Origin: Shouchella xiaoxiensis
GTDB lineage: Bacteria; Bacillota; Bacilli; Bacillales; Bacillaceae_D
Assembly (NCBI RefSeq): GCF_016907895.1
Contig: NZ_JAFBCV010000015.1
Location: forward strand, 1-64,000
Length of the DNA stretch: 64,000 nt
Direction: 5' to 3'
Shown: positions 1-8,731 of the stretch, one piece after another
Numbering within the stretch: position 1 is the stretch's first letter
How the letters are laid out: the number at the start of each line of letters is the position of its first letter
Made by a program: the position numbers and the translations under genes
Notes under the pieces: generated by a model
Seen by the model: only the letters and a program-made list of their open reading frames with translations
Databases searched by the model: none
Told to the model about the DNA's origin: nothing

Positions 1-17
1 TATACGTTTTTGCCCAT
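1..17 (-). CDS. Start of an unidentified minus-strand gene (cut by window edge)
   Basis: Reading the minus strand, an ATG at 17-15 opens codons for M-G-K-N-V and runs off the left edge. It is preceded by GGAGGTG at 31-25 with a 7-nt spacer, an excellent ribosome binding site, so this is very likely a real start. Five residues do not allow a functional call. The ribosome binding site lies in one arm of the inverted repeat described separately. Confidence 0.6.
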
Positions 18-19
18 GC

Positions 20-76
20 AAAAACACCTCCGAATTTGTACTTTGTTCAAGTGTACCATTTCGAAGGTGTTTTATA
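20..76 (-). promoter_or_regulatory. Inverted repeat overlapping promoter and RBS of the left-edge gene
   Basis: Positions 20-33 and 60-73 are complementary over 14 bp with one G-U pair, separated by 26 nt. On the minus strand the right arm overlaps a TATAAA at 76-71 (with CTGACC about 17 bp upstream) and the left arm contains the GGAGGTG ribosome binding site. It could be a split operator, or, if transcription starts further upstream, an RNA hairpin hiding the ribosome binding site. The sequence alone does not decide between these. Confidence 0.4.
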
Positions 77-186
77 GTGTCTCATTTTCTTAGGTCAGTC
101 TACTCGCGTACATGCTTTTTATTAATGTTTTAAAAAAAAGAAAAGAAGGAATGGAAGTACAGGCTAAATACGAAAGGGTGTTACCA

Positions 187-477
187 ATGAATCAGCTCAT
201 TCTCGTTATGAAAGATGAAGATCATCAAAAGCCTCAATTAATATGGAAAAGCAATCAGGTAGATGATAAGGAAAACAACGAACTATTTGAACAACTTGCA
301 GCGCAATTTGATGAATACAAGGTAGAAGCGATCGAAAAAAATGAACCATTCGTTACATTGCAATTAGAACCGGTTGAAGCAAACGAAATCGCTTCTTATA
401 GCAGAGACTTCTCAATTGATGCCGAGAAAAAAGACCTGCTTCTAAATCAATTAAAGAAAAGCAATTTAGGTGAGTAG
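187..477 (+). CDS. Hypothetical small protein
   Basis: A 96-residue acidic, soluble-looking protein with no signal peptide or membrane segment and no domain that I recognise. An upstream in-frame ATG at 112 would add 25 residues, but the ATG at 187 is preferred because AAAGGG lies 8 nt before it, while the ATG at 151 has AGAAGGA directly abutting it. It is a single gene, closed by the strong terminator at 481-511 and facing the convergent acetyltransferase gene. Codon composition looks ordinary for this genome. Confidence 0.6.
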   Translation: MNQLILVMKDEDHQKPQLIWKSNQVDDKENNELFEQLAAQFDEYKVEAIEKNEPFVTLQLEPVEANEIASYSRDFSIDAEKKDLLLNQLKKSNLGE

Positions 478-511
478 AAAACCAGCGCGGACCAGTCCGC
501 GCTGGTTTTTT
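477..511. terminator. Bidirectional terminator
   Basis: A 12-bp perfect GC-rich stem (481-492 with 495-506) is flanked by A4 on the left and T6 on the right. It serves both the small gene ending at 477 and the convergent gene ending at 510. Confidence 0.92.
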
Positions 512-1667
512 AGAAGAAGTCAATTAATCCTGGTTCATTACCTGGAATGAACCGACAGAATGAAGCAATTGCCTCGGCTTCTCCTGTAATTTGCCCACTC
601 TTCAGATAAAAAGAAGGGCGACGATAGCCGAGCAACAAGCCGGTTAACGTTCCGATTGTTAGACTGAATTGAGGAGTGTCTTCGGTTCGTATACAGCTAA
701 TATGATTTTCATCAACCGATAAGGAGAAGGTCTGATTGTTCCACTCTGCAAATTCGTCCATAATAGTAAAGGTAAAATGCCCCTTGCCTGCAAACGGAAA
801 AACAGACATAAAGCCTTCAACATCAACGATTCTAGCCATGAAGTAAGGGGAAACCTCTGCTTTTGTATGTGGATCAGGTAAAAAATAATGAAGTGTATCT
901 GCGCCAGTAGCCGGTATAGAGGCTGATTGAATCATGGAGTCGTGTTGGCCAATGAAAGAAAAAATCGCTTCCAGCGCGGCGATATCGTTATAAATTAACT
1001 CATTGACCTCTAGCTTATTCTCTTTTACTTGGTACACCATATACGCGGCTGGAGTGCCTGAGTTATCAGTGTAAAGGGCTGTGTGAAAAGACGCGTACTT
1101 TTCTGCTAGGTTTCGCCACCAAAAATCTTCTCGGACTAACATTCCGTGACTGCATTGGTGTTGATAAAGTGTGCGAATACGCGGGTCGTTGAAAGAAACC
1201 CGTTCTATACTTCCATCGTAAACCGGCGCTGGCTTTGGCAGCTGCTTCTCCGTTAATTCAAAGCTTACCTCGTCGCAGAAAATCTCCCAGCCGTATTTTC
1301 GATAAAAAGGAACGGAAAATGGAGCTAAGTAGGATAGTAGTTGGCCATTCTCTTTCATCGTGTAAAGTGCATGATGCAAAAGATGTTTAACATGACCTTG
1401 ACGACGGCCTTCTGGATAAGAGGCAACGCTCGCTATCCCACCCATCGGAACGGTTCTACCATGTAGGTTGACCTTAAGCGAGAGCAAGGTTAGTTTAGCT
1501 TGAATGGTGTCACGATGCTTTAATGCGAAATGCGCTGCGTGAGCTTGATCCCAAGCCCGTTTCGCTTTTTCACGCTGTTCTTCTTTGTCAGTAACTTGAA
1601 AGGCATAGCAGCCTAAATCATAGGCTTGCTCGAAATCTTCTCTGCCTAATTGATGAACGTCCACCAA
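510..1667 (-). CDS. Eis-like GNAT N-acetyltransferase with SCP2-like C-terminal domain
   Basis: At 385 residues it has the size and layout of the Eis family (acetyl-CoA-dependent acetyltransferases of amines and aminoglycosides): an N-terminal GNAT domain (about 1-150) with the acyl-CoA loop in PEGRRQGHVKHLL near residues 85-97 and FYRKYGWE near 122-129, a central second GNAT-like domain, and a C-terminal sterol-carrier-like domain ending in two Phe residues, as is common in Eis proteins, whose C-terminal carboxylate is thought to be catalytic. The start is TTG at 1667 or GTG at 1664; AAAGGGGG just upstream supports either. It is cytosolic, monocistronic and convergent with the small gene to its left. 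The substrate is unknown. Confidence 0.85.
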   Translation of the reverse strand: MVDVHQLGREDFEQAYDLGCYAFQVTDKEEQREKAKRAWDQAHAAHFALKHRDTIQAKLTLLSLKVNLHGRTVPMGGIASVASYPEGRRQGHVKHLLHHALYTMKENGQLLSYLAPFSVPFYRKYGWEIFCDEVSFELTEKQLPKPAPVYDGSIERVSFNDPRIRTLYQHQCSHGMLVREDFWWRNLAEKYASFHTALYTDNSGTPAAYMVYQVKENKLEVNELIYNDIAALEAIFSFIGQHDSMIQSASIPATGADTLHYFLPDPHTKAEVSPYFMARIVDVEGFMSVFPFAGKGHFTFTIMDEFAEWNNQTFSLSVDENHISCIRTEDTPQFSLTIGTLTGLLLGYRRPSFYLKSGQITGEAEAIASFCRFIPGNEPGLIDFF

Positions 1668-1763
1668 ATCTCCCCCTTTCTTATCTCGTTCAGTTTACCA
1701 TGATCGATTGAACCGATGGAACTATGGTACAATCAAAAAAACTAGTTAAATGAGGTGTTCGTG

Positions 1764-3125
1764 TTGGAACAAGCCCTTACCTATTTACAACAGCATCGGG
1801 AAGAACATTTACAGGAATTAAACGATTTTTTGAAACTGAAAAGTGTAAGCTCATTATCCGAACATAAGCAAGATTTACGAGATACAGCCCAGTGGTTAAA
1901 AGAAGCATTTCACCGCGCCGGACTTGAAACAGTTGAAGTAATTGAAACAGCTAAGCATCCGGTTGTGTATGCAGAGTGGCTTGGAGCCGGTCCGGAGGCT
2001 AAGACGATCCTTGTATACGGTCATTATGATGTACAGCCAGTTGATCCGCTTCATTTATGGGAAACTGAGCCGTTTGAACCAACGATTCGTGACAATAAGC
2101 TCTATGCGCGTGGGGCTAGTGATGACAAAGGGCAGACATTTATGCATGTGAAAGCCGTTGAGGCAATGCTAAAAACCGAAGGAAAGCTACCGTTTAACGT
2201 GAAGTTTCTTGTCGAAGGAGAAGAAGAGATCGGTTCACCCAATCTTGATACCTTTGTTGAACAAGAAAAAGACAGGCTTGCGGCCGACGTCCTTATCATC
2301 TCCGACACGCCAATGCTTGAAAAAGGAAAACCTGCAATCTGCACAGGTCTACGAGGCTTGGCTGCGATTGAGCTAAAGCTAAAAGGCACGAAGGGCGATT
2401 TGCACTCTGGATTGTACGGAGGGGCGGTTCAAAATTCGCTGCATGCGCTTGTTCAGCTGCTGGGCACAATGCGTAACGACAGCGGCAAGATCATGGTTGA
2501 AGGCTTTTATGATGGAATTGAAGAACTTTCTACTGAAGAAAAAGAAAGCATTGCAGCACTTGGTAGTGGAGATGATTCAATGAAAGCCGAAGTTGGTGTC
2601 GATGAATTATTCGGAGAACCAGGGTACACGGCAAGGGAACGGACCTGGATTCGACCAACGCTGGAAATTAACGGTCTGTTTGGTGGGTTCCAAGGTGAAG
2701 GAGTAAAGACCGTTATTCCTGCTGAGGCAACAGCAAAGATTACGTGTCGCTTAGTCCCAGGACAAGATCCAATTGATATTCTTGAAAAGATTGAAGCGCA
2801 TGTGAAAGCAAACACCCCGCCAGGAGTGACGGTTGAAACAGAACGTCATGATACCGGTAAGCCGTTTGCCGCTCCAGTCACGGATGAAGCATTTGCAGCG
2901 GCAGCGAGAGCCTACGAGCGTGTGTACCATACAGAGGTTGCCTACACGCGGATGGGCGGCTCGATTCCTGTCGTAGAAACCTTCGATACGCAATTGCATA
3001 TTCCAATTGTGTTAATGGGATTTGGACTACCGAGTGAAAATTTTCATGCGCCAAACGAGCATTTCCATCTTGAGAACTATGACAAAGGCTTAGAAACGAT
3101 TTTGGCATTTTGGGACGAGCTTTAA
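1764..3125 (+). CDS. M20 family dipeptidase (CNDP/carnosinase-like)
   Basis: A cytosolic metallopeptidase of about 453 residues predicted to cleave dipeptides. Metal-binding motifs are visible: GHYDVQPV (His and Asp ligands) and GASDDKGQ in the first 115 residues, then EGEEEIGS with the general-base and metal-ligand glutamates near 155, RGLAAIELKLKG opening the dimerisation insert, and a late ENFHAPNE carrying the last His. The length fits the family. GTG codons at 1755 and 1761 are also in frame, but TTG at 1764 has the best spacing (6 nt) from TGAGGTG at 1751-1757. A TACAAT hexamer near 1729 is a possible -10. It is divergent from the Eis-like gene and ends in its own terminator. Confidence 0.9.
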   Translation: MEQALTYLQQHREEHLQELNDFLKLKSVSSLSEHKQDLRDTAQWLKEAFHRAGLETVEVIETAKHPVVYAEWLGAGPEAKTILVYGHYDVQPVDPLHLWETEPFEPTIRDNKLYARGASDDKGQTFMHVKAVEAMLKTEGKLPFNVKFLVEGEEEIGSPNLDTFVEQEKDRLAADVLIISDTPMLEKGKPAICTGLRGLAAIELKLKGTKGDLHSGLYGGAVQNSLHALVQLLGTMRNDSGKIMVEGFYDGIEELSTEEKESIAALGSGDDSMKAEVGVDELFGEPGYTARERTWIRPTLEINGLFGGFQGEGVKTVIPAEATAKITCRLVPGQDPIDILEKIEAHVKANTPPGVTVETERHDTGKPFAAPVTDEAFAAAARAYERVYHTEVAYTRMGGSIPVVETFDTQLHIPIVLMGFGLPSENFHAPNEHFHLENYDKGLETILAFWDEL

Positions 3126-3143
3126 CAGTAAGGACAAACGAAT

Positions 3144-3177
3144 AAAAGGGAAGGGAGAGGAACTCCCTCCCTTTTTG
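3144..3177 (+). terminator. Terminator after the dipeptidase gene
   Basis: AAAAGGGAAGGGAG (3144-3157) pairs with CTCCCTCCCTTTT (3163-3175) around a 5-nt loop with a T tract. Confidence 0.85.
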
Positions 3178-3294
3178 TGTTGAATGCGGTATGAGAATTA
3201 ACAAACTGCAAATAATAAGGCGAACAGGAATACATCCCCTATTAGAATGTAGTAAACTAAAGAAGAATGAACGTATCGGGAAGGGGTCAATTGC

Positions 3295-4071
3295 ATGGGT
3301 TTGGAAGAAACACCAACAATTAGATTAATTGCGTTAGATATGGATGGGACGTTGTTAAACGACAGCCATGACATATCGCAAGGTAATCGAGAAGCGATTG
3401 CAGAAGCGCAGGAGTTAGGCGTTCCTGTCATGATTGCAACAGGTAGAACACGTGCGACTTGCGGAAAGTATGCTCAGTCACTTGGACTAAATACGTTTTT
3501 AGTCACAGCGAACGGTGGAGAGATTTATGACCATAAAGGCGAACTTTTCTCCGCAAATCATTTGGCCAAAGAAGCGGTTGATCATATTTATGAGTTAACT
3601 GCTGAACACGGTGTGCATGTCTGGGGTGCATCGTCAACCAACTTATATCGCGGTGAACTACCAGAAGAACGCCACAGTCAACAATGGCTAAAGTTCGGTT
3701 TTGACACGGAAGATGATCAGATACGTGAGCGTATTCGCACTGAATTACAGGGGAAGGGTATAACCGAAATAACCAACTCCAGCCCAACAAATATTGAAGT
3801 GAATCCAATTGGAATTAATAAAGCAATGGCGATTAAACTCGTTTGTGAAGAATTGGGCATATCAATGGATCAAGTCATGGCAGTTGGAGATAGCCTCAAC
3901 GATATAGCCATGATTGAACAAGCAGGTTTAGGAATTGCAATGGGGAATGCCCAAGACATCGTTAAACGAAAAGCAGACTGGATTACGGCAACCAACATAA
4001 ATGATGGTGTTGCCGCTGCGATACGAAGATGGGTTGTTTTACCACATGAGATGAGTGAAGACAGCGAGTGA
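3295..4071 (+). CDS. HAD-superfamily Cof-type sugar/nucleotide phosphatase
   Basis: A 258-residue Cof (HAD subfamily IIB) hydrolase. Motif I is LDMDGTL (residues about 14-20, nucleophile and acid Asp), motif II the Thr in IATGRTR (about 47-53), motif III the Lys before the C-terminal block, and motif IV GDSLNDIAM (about 201-209). The C2B cap lies between motifs II and III. Such enzymes dephosphorylate small metabolites such as sugar phosphates and FMN; the true substrate cannot be read from sequence. ATG at 3295 follows AAGGGG at good spacing. It is monocistronic; its stop codon lies inside the terminator that follows. Confidence 0.9.
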   Translation: MGLEETPTIRLIALDMDGTLLNDSHDISQGNREAIAEAQELGVPVMIATGRTRATCGKYAQSLGLNTFLVTANGGEIYDHKGELFSANHLAKEAVDHIYELTAEHGVHVWGASSTNLYRGELPEERHSQQWLKFGFDTEDDQIRERIRTELQGKGITEITNSSPTNIEVNPIGINKAMAIKLVCEELGISMDQVMAVGDSLNDIAMIEQAGLGIAMGNAQDIVKRKADWITATNINDGVAAAIRRWVVLPHEMSEDSE

Positions 4072-4091
4072 AAACTCCTGTCTTTTTTTTT
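4059..4091 (+). terminator. Terminator overlapping the Cof-phosphatase stop codon
   Basis: AGACAG plus GAGT (4059-4069) pairs with ACTC plus CTGTCT (4074-4083), one base bulged, followed by nine T. The TGA stop (4069-4071) lies at the stem/loop junction. Confidence 0.85.
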
Positions 4092-4109
4092 GCGTTGAAA
4101 AGAAATTCC

Positions 4110-4138
4110 TTGACAAAGTTGGGACAGGTAATTAAAGT
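4110..4138 (+). promoter_or_regulatory. Sigma-A promoter of the manganese transporter operon
   Basis: TTGACA at 4110-4115 (perfect -35) is followed 17 bp later by TAAAGT at 4133-4138. The weak -10 overlaps the MntR-like palindrome. A direct repeat GGACAGG(T/A)AATTA occurs at 4122 and again at 4161. Confidence 0.6.
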
Positions 4139-4155
4139 TGCATTAAAGAAACTTT
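4134..4155 (+). promoter_or_regulatory. MntR-like operator
   Basis: AAAGTTGC-ATTAAA-GAAACTTT is a near-perfect interrupted palindrome (7 of 8 arm positions) and resembles the TTGC-TTAA-GGAAAC type of site bound by the manganese repressor MntR in Bacillus, as I recall it. It covers the -10 region of the operon, the expected place for repression by manganese-loaded MntR. Confidence 0.6.
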
Positions 4156-4226
4156 ATTGTGGACAGGAAATTATTAAGGATTAATGCATACATTAAAAAA
4201 GTGACAATTTTAGGGGGAGATTGAAG

Positions 4227-5159
4227 ATGAAAAACCAAACGCTAAAGCTAGGTATAGTAATGATTGGAGCGACAGGAATATTTGCTGCCTGTAACGACAA
4301 TGGTGGTGACAGTGAAACGAGCGATACAATTAATGTTGTTGCGACGATTGCCCAAATTGGTGAGCCGCTTGAGCAAATAGGCGGTGACCTAGTTGAAGTC
4401 GAAACGATTATGGGACCAGGTGTAGATCCTCACCTATACGAGGCAACTCAACAAGACATTCAATTGTTGCAGAACGCTGATGTAATCTTTTACAATGGTC
4501 TAAACTTAGAAGCGCAGCTTTCTGATGTCTTTGAGAACGTCGACACAAATGCGTTGGCAGTCGGGGAAGCAGTGGATACAGGTGATCGCTTAGAGGATGA
4601 AGAAGAAGCGGGTATGGATGATCCGCACATCTGGTTTGATGTTAACCTGTGGACGCAAGCACTTGATTCTGCTGTAGAACGTTTAAAGGAAATGGCTCCA
4701 GAACATGCAGAGACTTTTGATGAAAACAAAGAAGCTTATTTTGCGGAATTAGACGAACTTCATACGTATTCGGTCGAGACACTTGCACAAATTCCGAGTG
4801 AACAGCGTATATTGGTTACGGCTCATGATGCTTTTCAATACTTTGGACAAATGAACGATATGGAAGTAGTCGGCCTTCAAGGGTTAAGTACAGAAGCGGA
4901 AGCAGGAATTGCCGATATTCAATCGACAATTGATACAATCGTTGAAAAAAATGTACCTGCTGTATTTGTGGAAAGCAGTGTAAATGATTCATCGATTCAG
5001 GCAGTCATTCAAGGAGCGCAAGAAGCAGGGTTATCTGTAGAACTAGGTGGAACACTATTCTCAGATGCGATGGGTGAAGCTGGTACCGATGAAGGAACGT
5101 ACATCGGAATGTACCGCCATAATGTCGATACAATCCACGATGCATTAATGCAGGAATAA
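4227..5159 (+). CDS. mntA: Manganese/zinc ABC transporter substrate-binding lipoprotein
   Basis: A 310-residue cluster A-I (TroA/PsaA/MntA) metal-binding lipoprotein. The lipobox FAAC puts the lipidated Cys near residue 22. Likely metal ligands are the His of GVDPHLY, the His of DDPHIW, a Glu in the GLSTEAEAG region, and an Asp near the C-terminus. An upstream in-frame TTG (4221) is rejected because AGGGGGAGA gives ideal spacing to the ATG at 4227. It is the first gene of a four-gene operon and captures Mn(II) (or Zn(II)) outside the membrane. Assignment to manganese rests on the MntR-like operator and the two-permease layout; zinc or iron cannot be excluded. Confidence 0.88.
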   Translation: MKNQTLKLGIVMIGATGIFAACNDNGGDSETSDTINVVATIAQIGEPLEQIGGDLVEVETIMGPGVDPHLYEATQQDIQLLQNADVIFYNGLNLEAQLSDVFENVDTNALAVGEAVDTGDRLEDEEEAGMDDPHIWFDVNLWTQALDSAVERLKEMAPEHAETFDENKEAYFAELDELHTYSVETLAQIPSEQRILVTAHDAFQYFGQMNDMEVVGLQGLSTEAEAGIADIQSTIDTIVEKNVPAVFVESSVNDSSIQAVIQGAQEAGLSVELGGTLFSDAMGEAGTDEGTYIGMYRHNVDTIHDALMQE

Positions 5160-5202
5160 GCGAACAACGATGAACAAGATCATCAACAGGAGATGAAAAA
5201 GC

Positions 5203-5958
5203 ATGGGTGTTCTTCATGTGAAAGACGTAAGTGCAGCATATCGAAAAAATACCGTATTAAAAAACGTTTCTTTTGATGTAGAAGAGGGTTCATTAACTGG
5301 CATTGTCGGGCCAAACGGAGCAGGTAAGTCAACGTTAATTAAAACGTTACTGAACCTGCATCCGCGCCTAGCAGGTGATGTTACGTTTTTTAACTCCGAT
5401 TTTAAAAAAGAAAAAACACGCGTTGGATATGTGCCACAACGTGGCTCAGTTGACTGGGACTTCCCGACAGATGCCTTAGATGTTGTTTTAATGGGGTTAT
5501 ATGGAAGAATTGGCTGGCTAAAATGGCCGATGAAGCGTCACAAAGATAAAGCGATGGAAGCACTCAAAAAAGTTGGAATGCAAGATTATGCTAAGCGTCA
5601 AATCAGCCAATTGTCAGGTGGACAGCAACAACGCGTTTTTCTAGCGCGCGCATTAATTCAAGAAGCCGATTTGTACTTTATGGATGAGCCGCTTGCTGGT
5701 GTGGACGCAGCAACAGAGCGGGCAATAATGGATATTCTAAAGCAACTGCGTGAAGCCGGAAAAACCGTTCTGGTTGTGCACCATGATTTACAGACAGTCG
5801 CAGATTATTTTGATCATGTCTTATTTTTAAACAAAACCGTTATTGCTCACGGTACGACTGAAACAACGTTTACATCCGACAACATTGCCAAAGCATACGG
5901 AGGTGCTGTGCAATTTATGAAGGAGGGAGCGGCGAATGTCCATTCTGCTATCCATTAA
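5203..5958 (+). CDS. mntB: Manganese ABC transporter ATP-binding protein
   Basis: A 251-residue ABC ATPase with Walker A GPNGAGKST (residues about 37-45), Q-loop near VPQRGSVDW, signature LSGGQQQR (about 137-144), Walker B LYFMDEP (about 157-163) and the switch His in VVHHD. VPQRGSVDWDFP is typical of the manganese/zinc/iron chelate group. The ATG at 5203 follows AGGAGATG. The 3' end overlaps the next gene by 23 bp, so the two are probably translationally coupled. It energises the two permeases that follow. Confidence 0.92.
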   Translation: MGVLHVKDVSAAYRKNTVLKNVSFDVEEGSLTGIVGPNGAGKSTLIKTLLNLHPRLAGDVTFFNSDFKKEKTRVGYVPQRGSVDWDFPTDALDVVLMGLYGRIGWLKWPMKRHKDKAMEALKKVGMQDYAKRQISQLSGGQQQRVFLARALIQEADLYFMDEPLAGVDAATERAIMDILKQLREAGKTVLVVHHDLQTVADYFDHVLFLNKTVIAHGTTETTFTSDNIAKAYGGAVQFMKEGAANVHSAIH

Positions 5959-6859
5959 TTTTCAATGGGTTCTTATTAGCACCATCCTTCTTGGCATTGC
6001 ATCTGGCATGTTTGGTACCTTAGCCTATTGGAAACGTCAAAGCTTAATGAGTGACGCGCTCTCGCATGCCGCACTACCCGGTGTTGTCATTGCCTTTATA
6101 ATTATCGGGGAGAAGAATTTATTTGCGCTTATACTAGGAGCGGCGGCAAGTGCACTGCTTGGCGCTTGGTTTATTCATGTTATTCGCTCGTCCAGTCGAA
6201 TTAAAGAAGATACGGCGATGGGCATTATTCTCTCCGTTTTTTTCGGGGCTGGAATTGTCTTATTGTCCATTGTAAACCAATCCGCTTCTGGGAACCAAAG
6301 TGGTTTAGACACGTTTATATTCGGTCAGGCAGCAAGCATGGTGCGGACGGATGTGTATACAATGGCTGGCCTAGCTATTGCCATTATTTTATTAATCGTC
6401 ATCGCCTTTAAAGAATGGAAGCTTTATTTATTCGATAACGATTTTGCACGAGGCTTAGGGCTTCCCTCATCTGTTATGAACAGTTTTTATGTTATCGGGC
6501 TCGTGACGACGATTGTTATAGGAATTCAAGCAGTAGGCGTTATTTTAATGGCAGCTTTGCTCATTATCCCTGCAGTAAGTGCACGCTATTGGACGAACTC
6601 GTTTAAAACAATGATGGTTCTTTCAGCTATTTTTGGCGGATTCTCGGGCGCTGCGGGTACATTTCTAAGTGCGCAAGGCGCGGGCTGGCCAACAGGTCCC
6701 TTTATCGTCCTTTCAGCAGCGGTTTTCTTTTTGTTTTCTCTCTTGTTCGGAAGAGAGAAAGGCCTAATTGTTGAGCGTTTAGAGTTTAAATATCAGCAGC
6801 GAAAAGCGATAGCGCAAAATGAGGCTCCTGGCATGTTGAAAGAAGGTGGGCAGGAATGA
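5936..6859 (+). CDS. mntC: Manganese ABC transporter permease 1
   Basis: A 307-residue polytopic protein of the ABC-3 family (about 8 membrane helices) with the family hallmark near residues 40-47 (SDALSHA) and cytoplasmic EWKLYLFDNDFARGLG, which is probably the coupling helix. ATG at 5936 follows AAGGAGGG. It overlaps the ATPase gene by 23 bp and the next permease gene by 4 bp (ATGA). Together with the second permease it forms a heterodimeric channel in the cytoplasmic membrane, as in B. subtilis MntC/MntD. Confidence 0.9.
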   Translation: MSILLSINFQWVLISTILLGIASGMFGTLAYWKRQSLMSDALSHAALPGVVIAFIIIGEKNLFALILGAAASALLGAWFIHVIRSSSRIKEDTAMGIILSVFFGAGIVLLSIVNQSASGNQSGLDTFIFGQAASMVRTDVYTMAGLAIAIILLIVIAFKEWKLYLFDNDFARGLGLPSSVMNSFYVIGLVTTIVIGIQAVGVILMAALLIIPAVSARYWTNSFKTMMVLSAIFGGFSGAAGTFLSAQGAGWPTGPFIVLSAAVFFLFSLLFGREKGLIVERLEFKYQQRKAIAQNEAPGMLKEGGQE

Positions 6860-7746
6860 TTTCATATGAAGGCTGGATTTTAATTACAGGTGCGCTTGTT
6901 GGAATTACGTGTGGAATTGTTGGTGCGTATCTTGTTTTACGCCGAATGGCGATGATGGCGGATGCAATTAGCCATACGGTTTTACTTGGTATCGTCGTCG
7001 CATTCTTAATTACAAGTAGATTAGACGGCGTTCATATGCTGATCGGTGCCGTAATAGCCGGGTTGTTAACGACGTTCTTAGTACAATGGTTTCACTCAAA
7101 AGGTGTTCAGCATGATGCGTCGATCGGTGTGGTGTTTACAACGTTATTTGCGATTGGGGTTATTCTCATCTCCACCTCTGTTGGCAATGTTCACTTAGAT
7201 GTGAAGCATGCCTTAATGGGGGAAATTGCTTTTATCCCATGGAATACGGTGAGCTTATTTGGTTTTGAGATACCGGTTGCCACACTCACCTTACTCATTG
7301 TACTAATCATTGTTCTGACGCTGATCCTTGCTTTATATAAAGAATGGAAGTTAACGGCGTTTGACCCAGCGCTTGCTTTAAGTCTGGGGTTACCCGTTGT
7401 CTTTCTTCATTACTTGTTTATGGGACTTGTCTCCATTACAACGGTAGCGTCCTTTGATGCTGTCGGGGCGATTATGGTTGTAGCGATGCTCGTTACGCCA
7501 GCAGCAGCTGCTTATTTGTGGACCGAACGCTTATCGGTCATGATTGGACTAAGTGCTTCGTTTGGGGCAATATCGGCGATAGCTGGTTATTATGTCGCTC
7601 TATGGTTAAATAGTTCGATTTCCGGAGCGATGGCGATGATGACCGGGGTTGTATTCTTAATTAGCTTCGTTGCTTCGCCCACTCATGGACTTCTAGCCAA
7701 ATGGATTCGTCCGCCAGAAAAAAAGAAACAGGTTCCTACTAATTAG
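6856..7746 (+). CDS. mntD: Manganese ABC transporter permease 2
   Basis: A 296-residue ABC-3 family permease similar to the preceding one: [12 protein letters not shown] near residues 33-44, a coupling-helix-like [17 protein letters not shown] near 165-181, and about 8 membrane helices. It starts at the ATG that overlaps the previous stop (ATGA) and closes the operon. Its stop (7744-7746) overlaps the stop of the convergent ypiB-like gene, both lying within one hairpin. Confidence 0.9.
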   Translation: MISYEGWILITGALVGITCGIVGAYLVLRRMAMMADAISHTVLLGIVVAFLITSRLDGVHMLIGAVIAGLLTTFLVQWFHSKGVQHDASIGVVFTTLFAIGVILISTSVGNVHLDVKHALMGEIAFIPWNTVSLFGFEIPVATLTLLIVLIIVLTLILALYKEWKLTAFDPALALSLGLPVVFLHYLFMGLVSITTVASFDAVGAIMVVAMLVTPAAAAYLWTERLSVMIGLSASFGAISAIAGYYVALWLNSSISGAMAMMTGVVFLISFVASPTHGLLAKWIRPPEKKKQVPTN

Positions 7747-7762
7747 GAGCCTGTTTCTTCTT
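7717..7762. terminator. Terminator shared by convergent mnt operon and ypiB-like gene
   Basis: GAAACAGGTTCCT (7725-7737) pairs with AGGAGCCTGTTTC (7745-7757), one G-U pair. An A7 run on the left makes it strongest for the minus strand. Both stop codons lie in the hairpin. Confidence 0.8.
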
Positions 7763-8288
7763 GTAGTTGTCTAAGCTGTCTTGATAATCGAGCAAACTCT
7801 GCGTGGTTGCGATCATCAAGTGCTTTATCAATCGCTGCGCGAATCAAGTTCATCTGATTTTCTGCAGTAACATGGGCAAGAACTTGGTTTGTTGCTTGTT
7901 CGTATGCTTGAAACTGCTTATACTGCCGGTAAGGTCGATGAATCGGCGTTTCGACTAACTGGCGGTATAAATGGTTTAAACGACGTCCGTAAAAGTGAAC
8001 GATTAAATAAATTGGCTGGGACGGATTGGTTGTGATGTCTTCCAATGCTTTTGAGACATCATCGGTTTTTCGTTTTCCGTGAACATAAAAAAAGCCTGTT
8101 TCATCGGATTGTGTACTAGCGACTACCAAAGTCCGCCCACGAGGCTGAATGGTTTCTACGAATTGGAGCTGCGTGAGAAGATGGGGGGTTGACTGGATAT
8201 GGATAAGAAGCGCCCGGGCATCTCTATGTTTTAAATGATGTTTCTCAACGAACCATTGTAGAAAACGCTTTTTTAATTGATTGCTCAA
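7743..8288 (-). CDS. YpiB/UPF0302 family protein with C-terminal IDEAL domain
   Basis: 181 residues. The N-terminal part (about 1-105) resembles the UPF0302/YpiB domain, including [12 protein letters not shown] near 90-101; the C-terminal 35 residues carry the IDEAL-domain pattern ([17 protein letters not shown] near 148-164). YpiB-type proteins are small cytosolic proteins of unknown function in Bacillaceae. In B. subtilis ypiB sits beside the qcr genes; here it stands alone, so this copy may be a paralog or have been relocated. Confidence 0.75.
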   Translation of the reverse strand: MSNQLKKRFLQWFVEKHHLKHRDARALLIHIQSTPHLLTQLQFVETIQPRGRTLVVASTQSDETGFFYVHGKRKTDDVSKALEDITTNPSQPIYLIVHFYGRRLNHLYRQLVETPIHRPYRQYKQFQAYEQATNQVLAHVTAENQMNLIRAAIDKALDDRNHAEFARLSRQLRQLQEETGS

Positions 8289-8317
8289 GCACTCCCCTCC
8301 TTTTTATCTATTAAAGC

Positions 8318-8356
8318 ATGAAAAAAGCCGCAACTCTAGAAAAAGAGCGCGGCCTT
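8318..8356 (-). terminator. Terminator of the yflT-like gene
   Basis: On the minus strand AAGGCCGC...GCGGCTTTTTT forms a stem (8349-8356 with 8324-8331, one mismatch, plus an inner CTC/GAG), followed by T6. Confidence 0.8.
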
Positions 8357-8362
8357 GGTTTA

Positions 8363-8707
8363 TTAAAATGTAAATTGAGCATCTTGGTTCGTGACAACCA
8401 CGATTACTTTACCTTGATCAAGTCGCTCTTCTAATTGCTCTGATTCATTCTCAGAAAAACCGAGTTCTTCAAACTGCGCTCGAAGCTCGTCACCTTTTTT
8501 TCTAAACGTATTCTTAACGGCTGTTCCAATCCCCGTTTCAGACATAGAAACTTTGTTTGCATCGGCGTTATCAGCAACACGATCCGTTCGATCATCATCG
8601 TGCGTAATGACATAAATATCATCTTCTAATATATTTCTTGCTTTTAACGCTTGAACAACGTCAACTACTTCTTCATCATTAAAAAATTCTTTGTATACAG
8701 GTTTCAT
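8363..8707 (-). CDS. General stress protein, YflT domain
   Basis: A 114-residue acidic protein matching the YflT (heat-induced stress protein) domain: DDIYVITHDDDRTDRVADNAD near residues 29-49, a GIGTAVKNTFRKKGDEL segment, and the closing KVIVVVTNQ. Family members belong to the sigma-B general stress regulon in Bacillus; the molecular role is unknown. ATG at 8707 follows AGGAGGCG at good spacing. The sigma-B promoter immediately upstream supports stress-induced expression. It is monocistronic. Confidence 0.85.
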   Translation of the reverse strand: MKPVYKEFFNDEEVVDVVQALKARNILEDDIYVITHDDDRTDRVADNADANKVSMSETGIGTAVKNTFRKKGDELRAQFEELGFSENESEQLEERLDQGKVIVVVTNQDAQFTF

Positions 8708-8731
8708 TGAAAATCGCCTCCTGGTATATGG

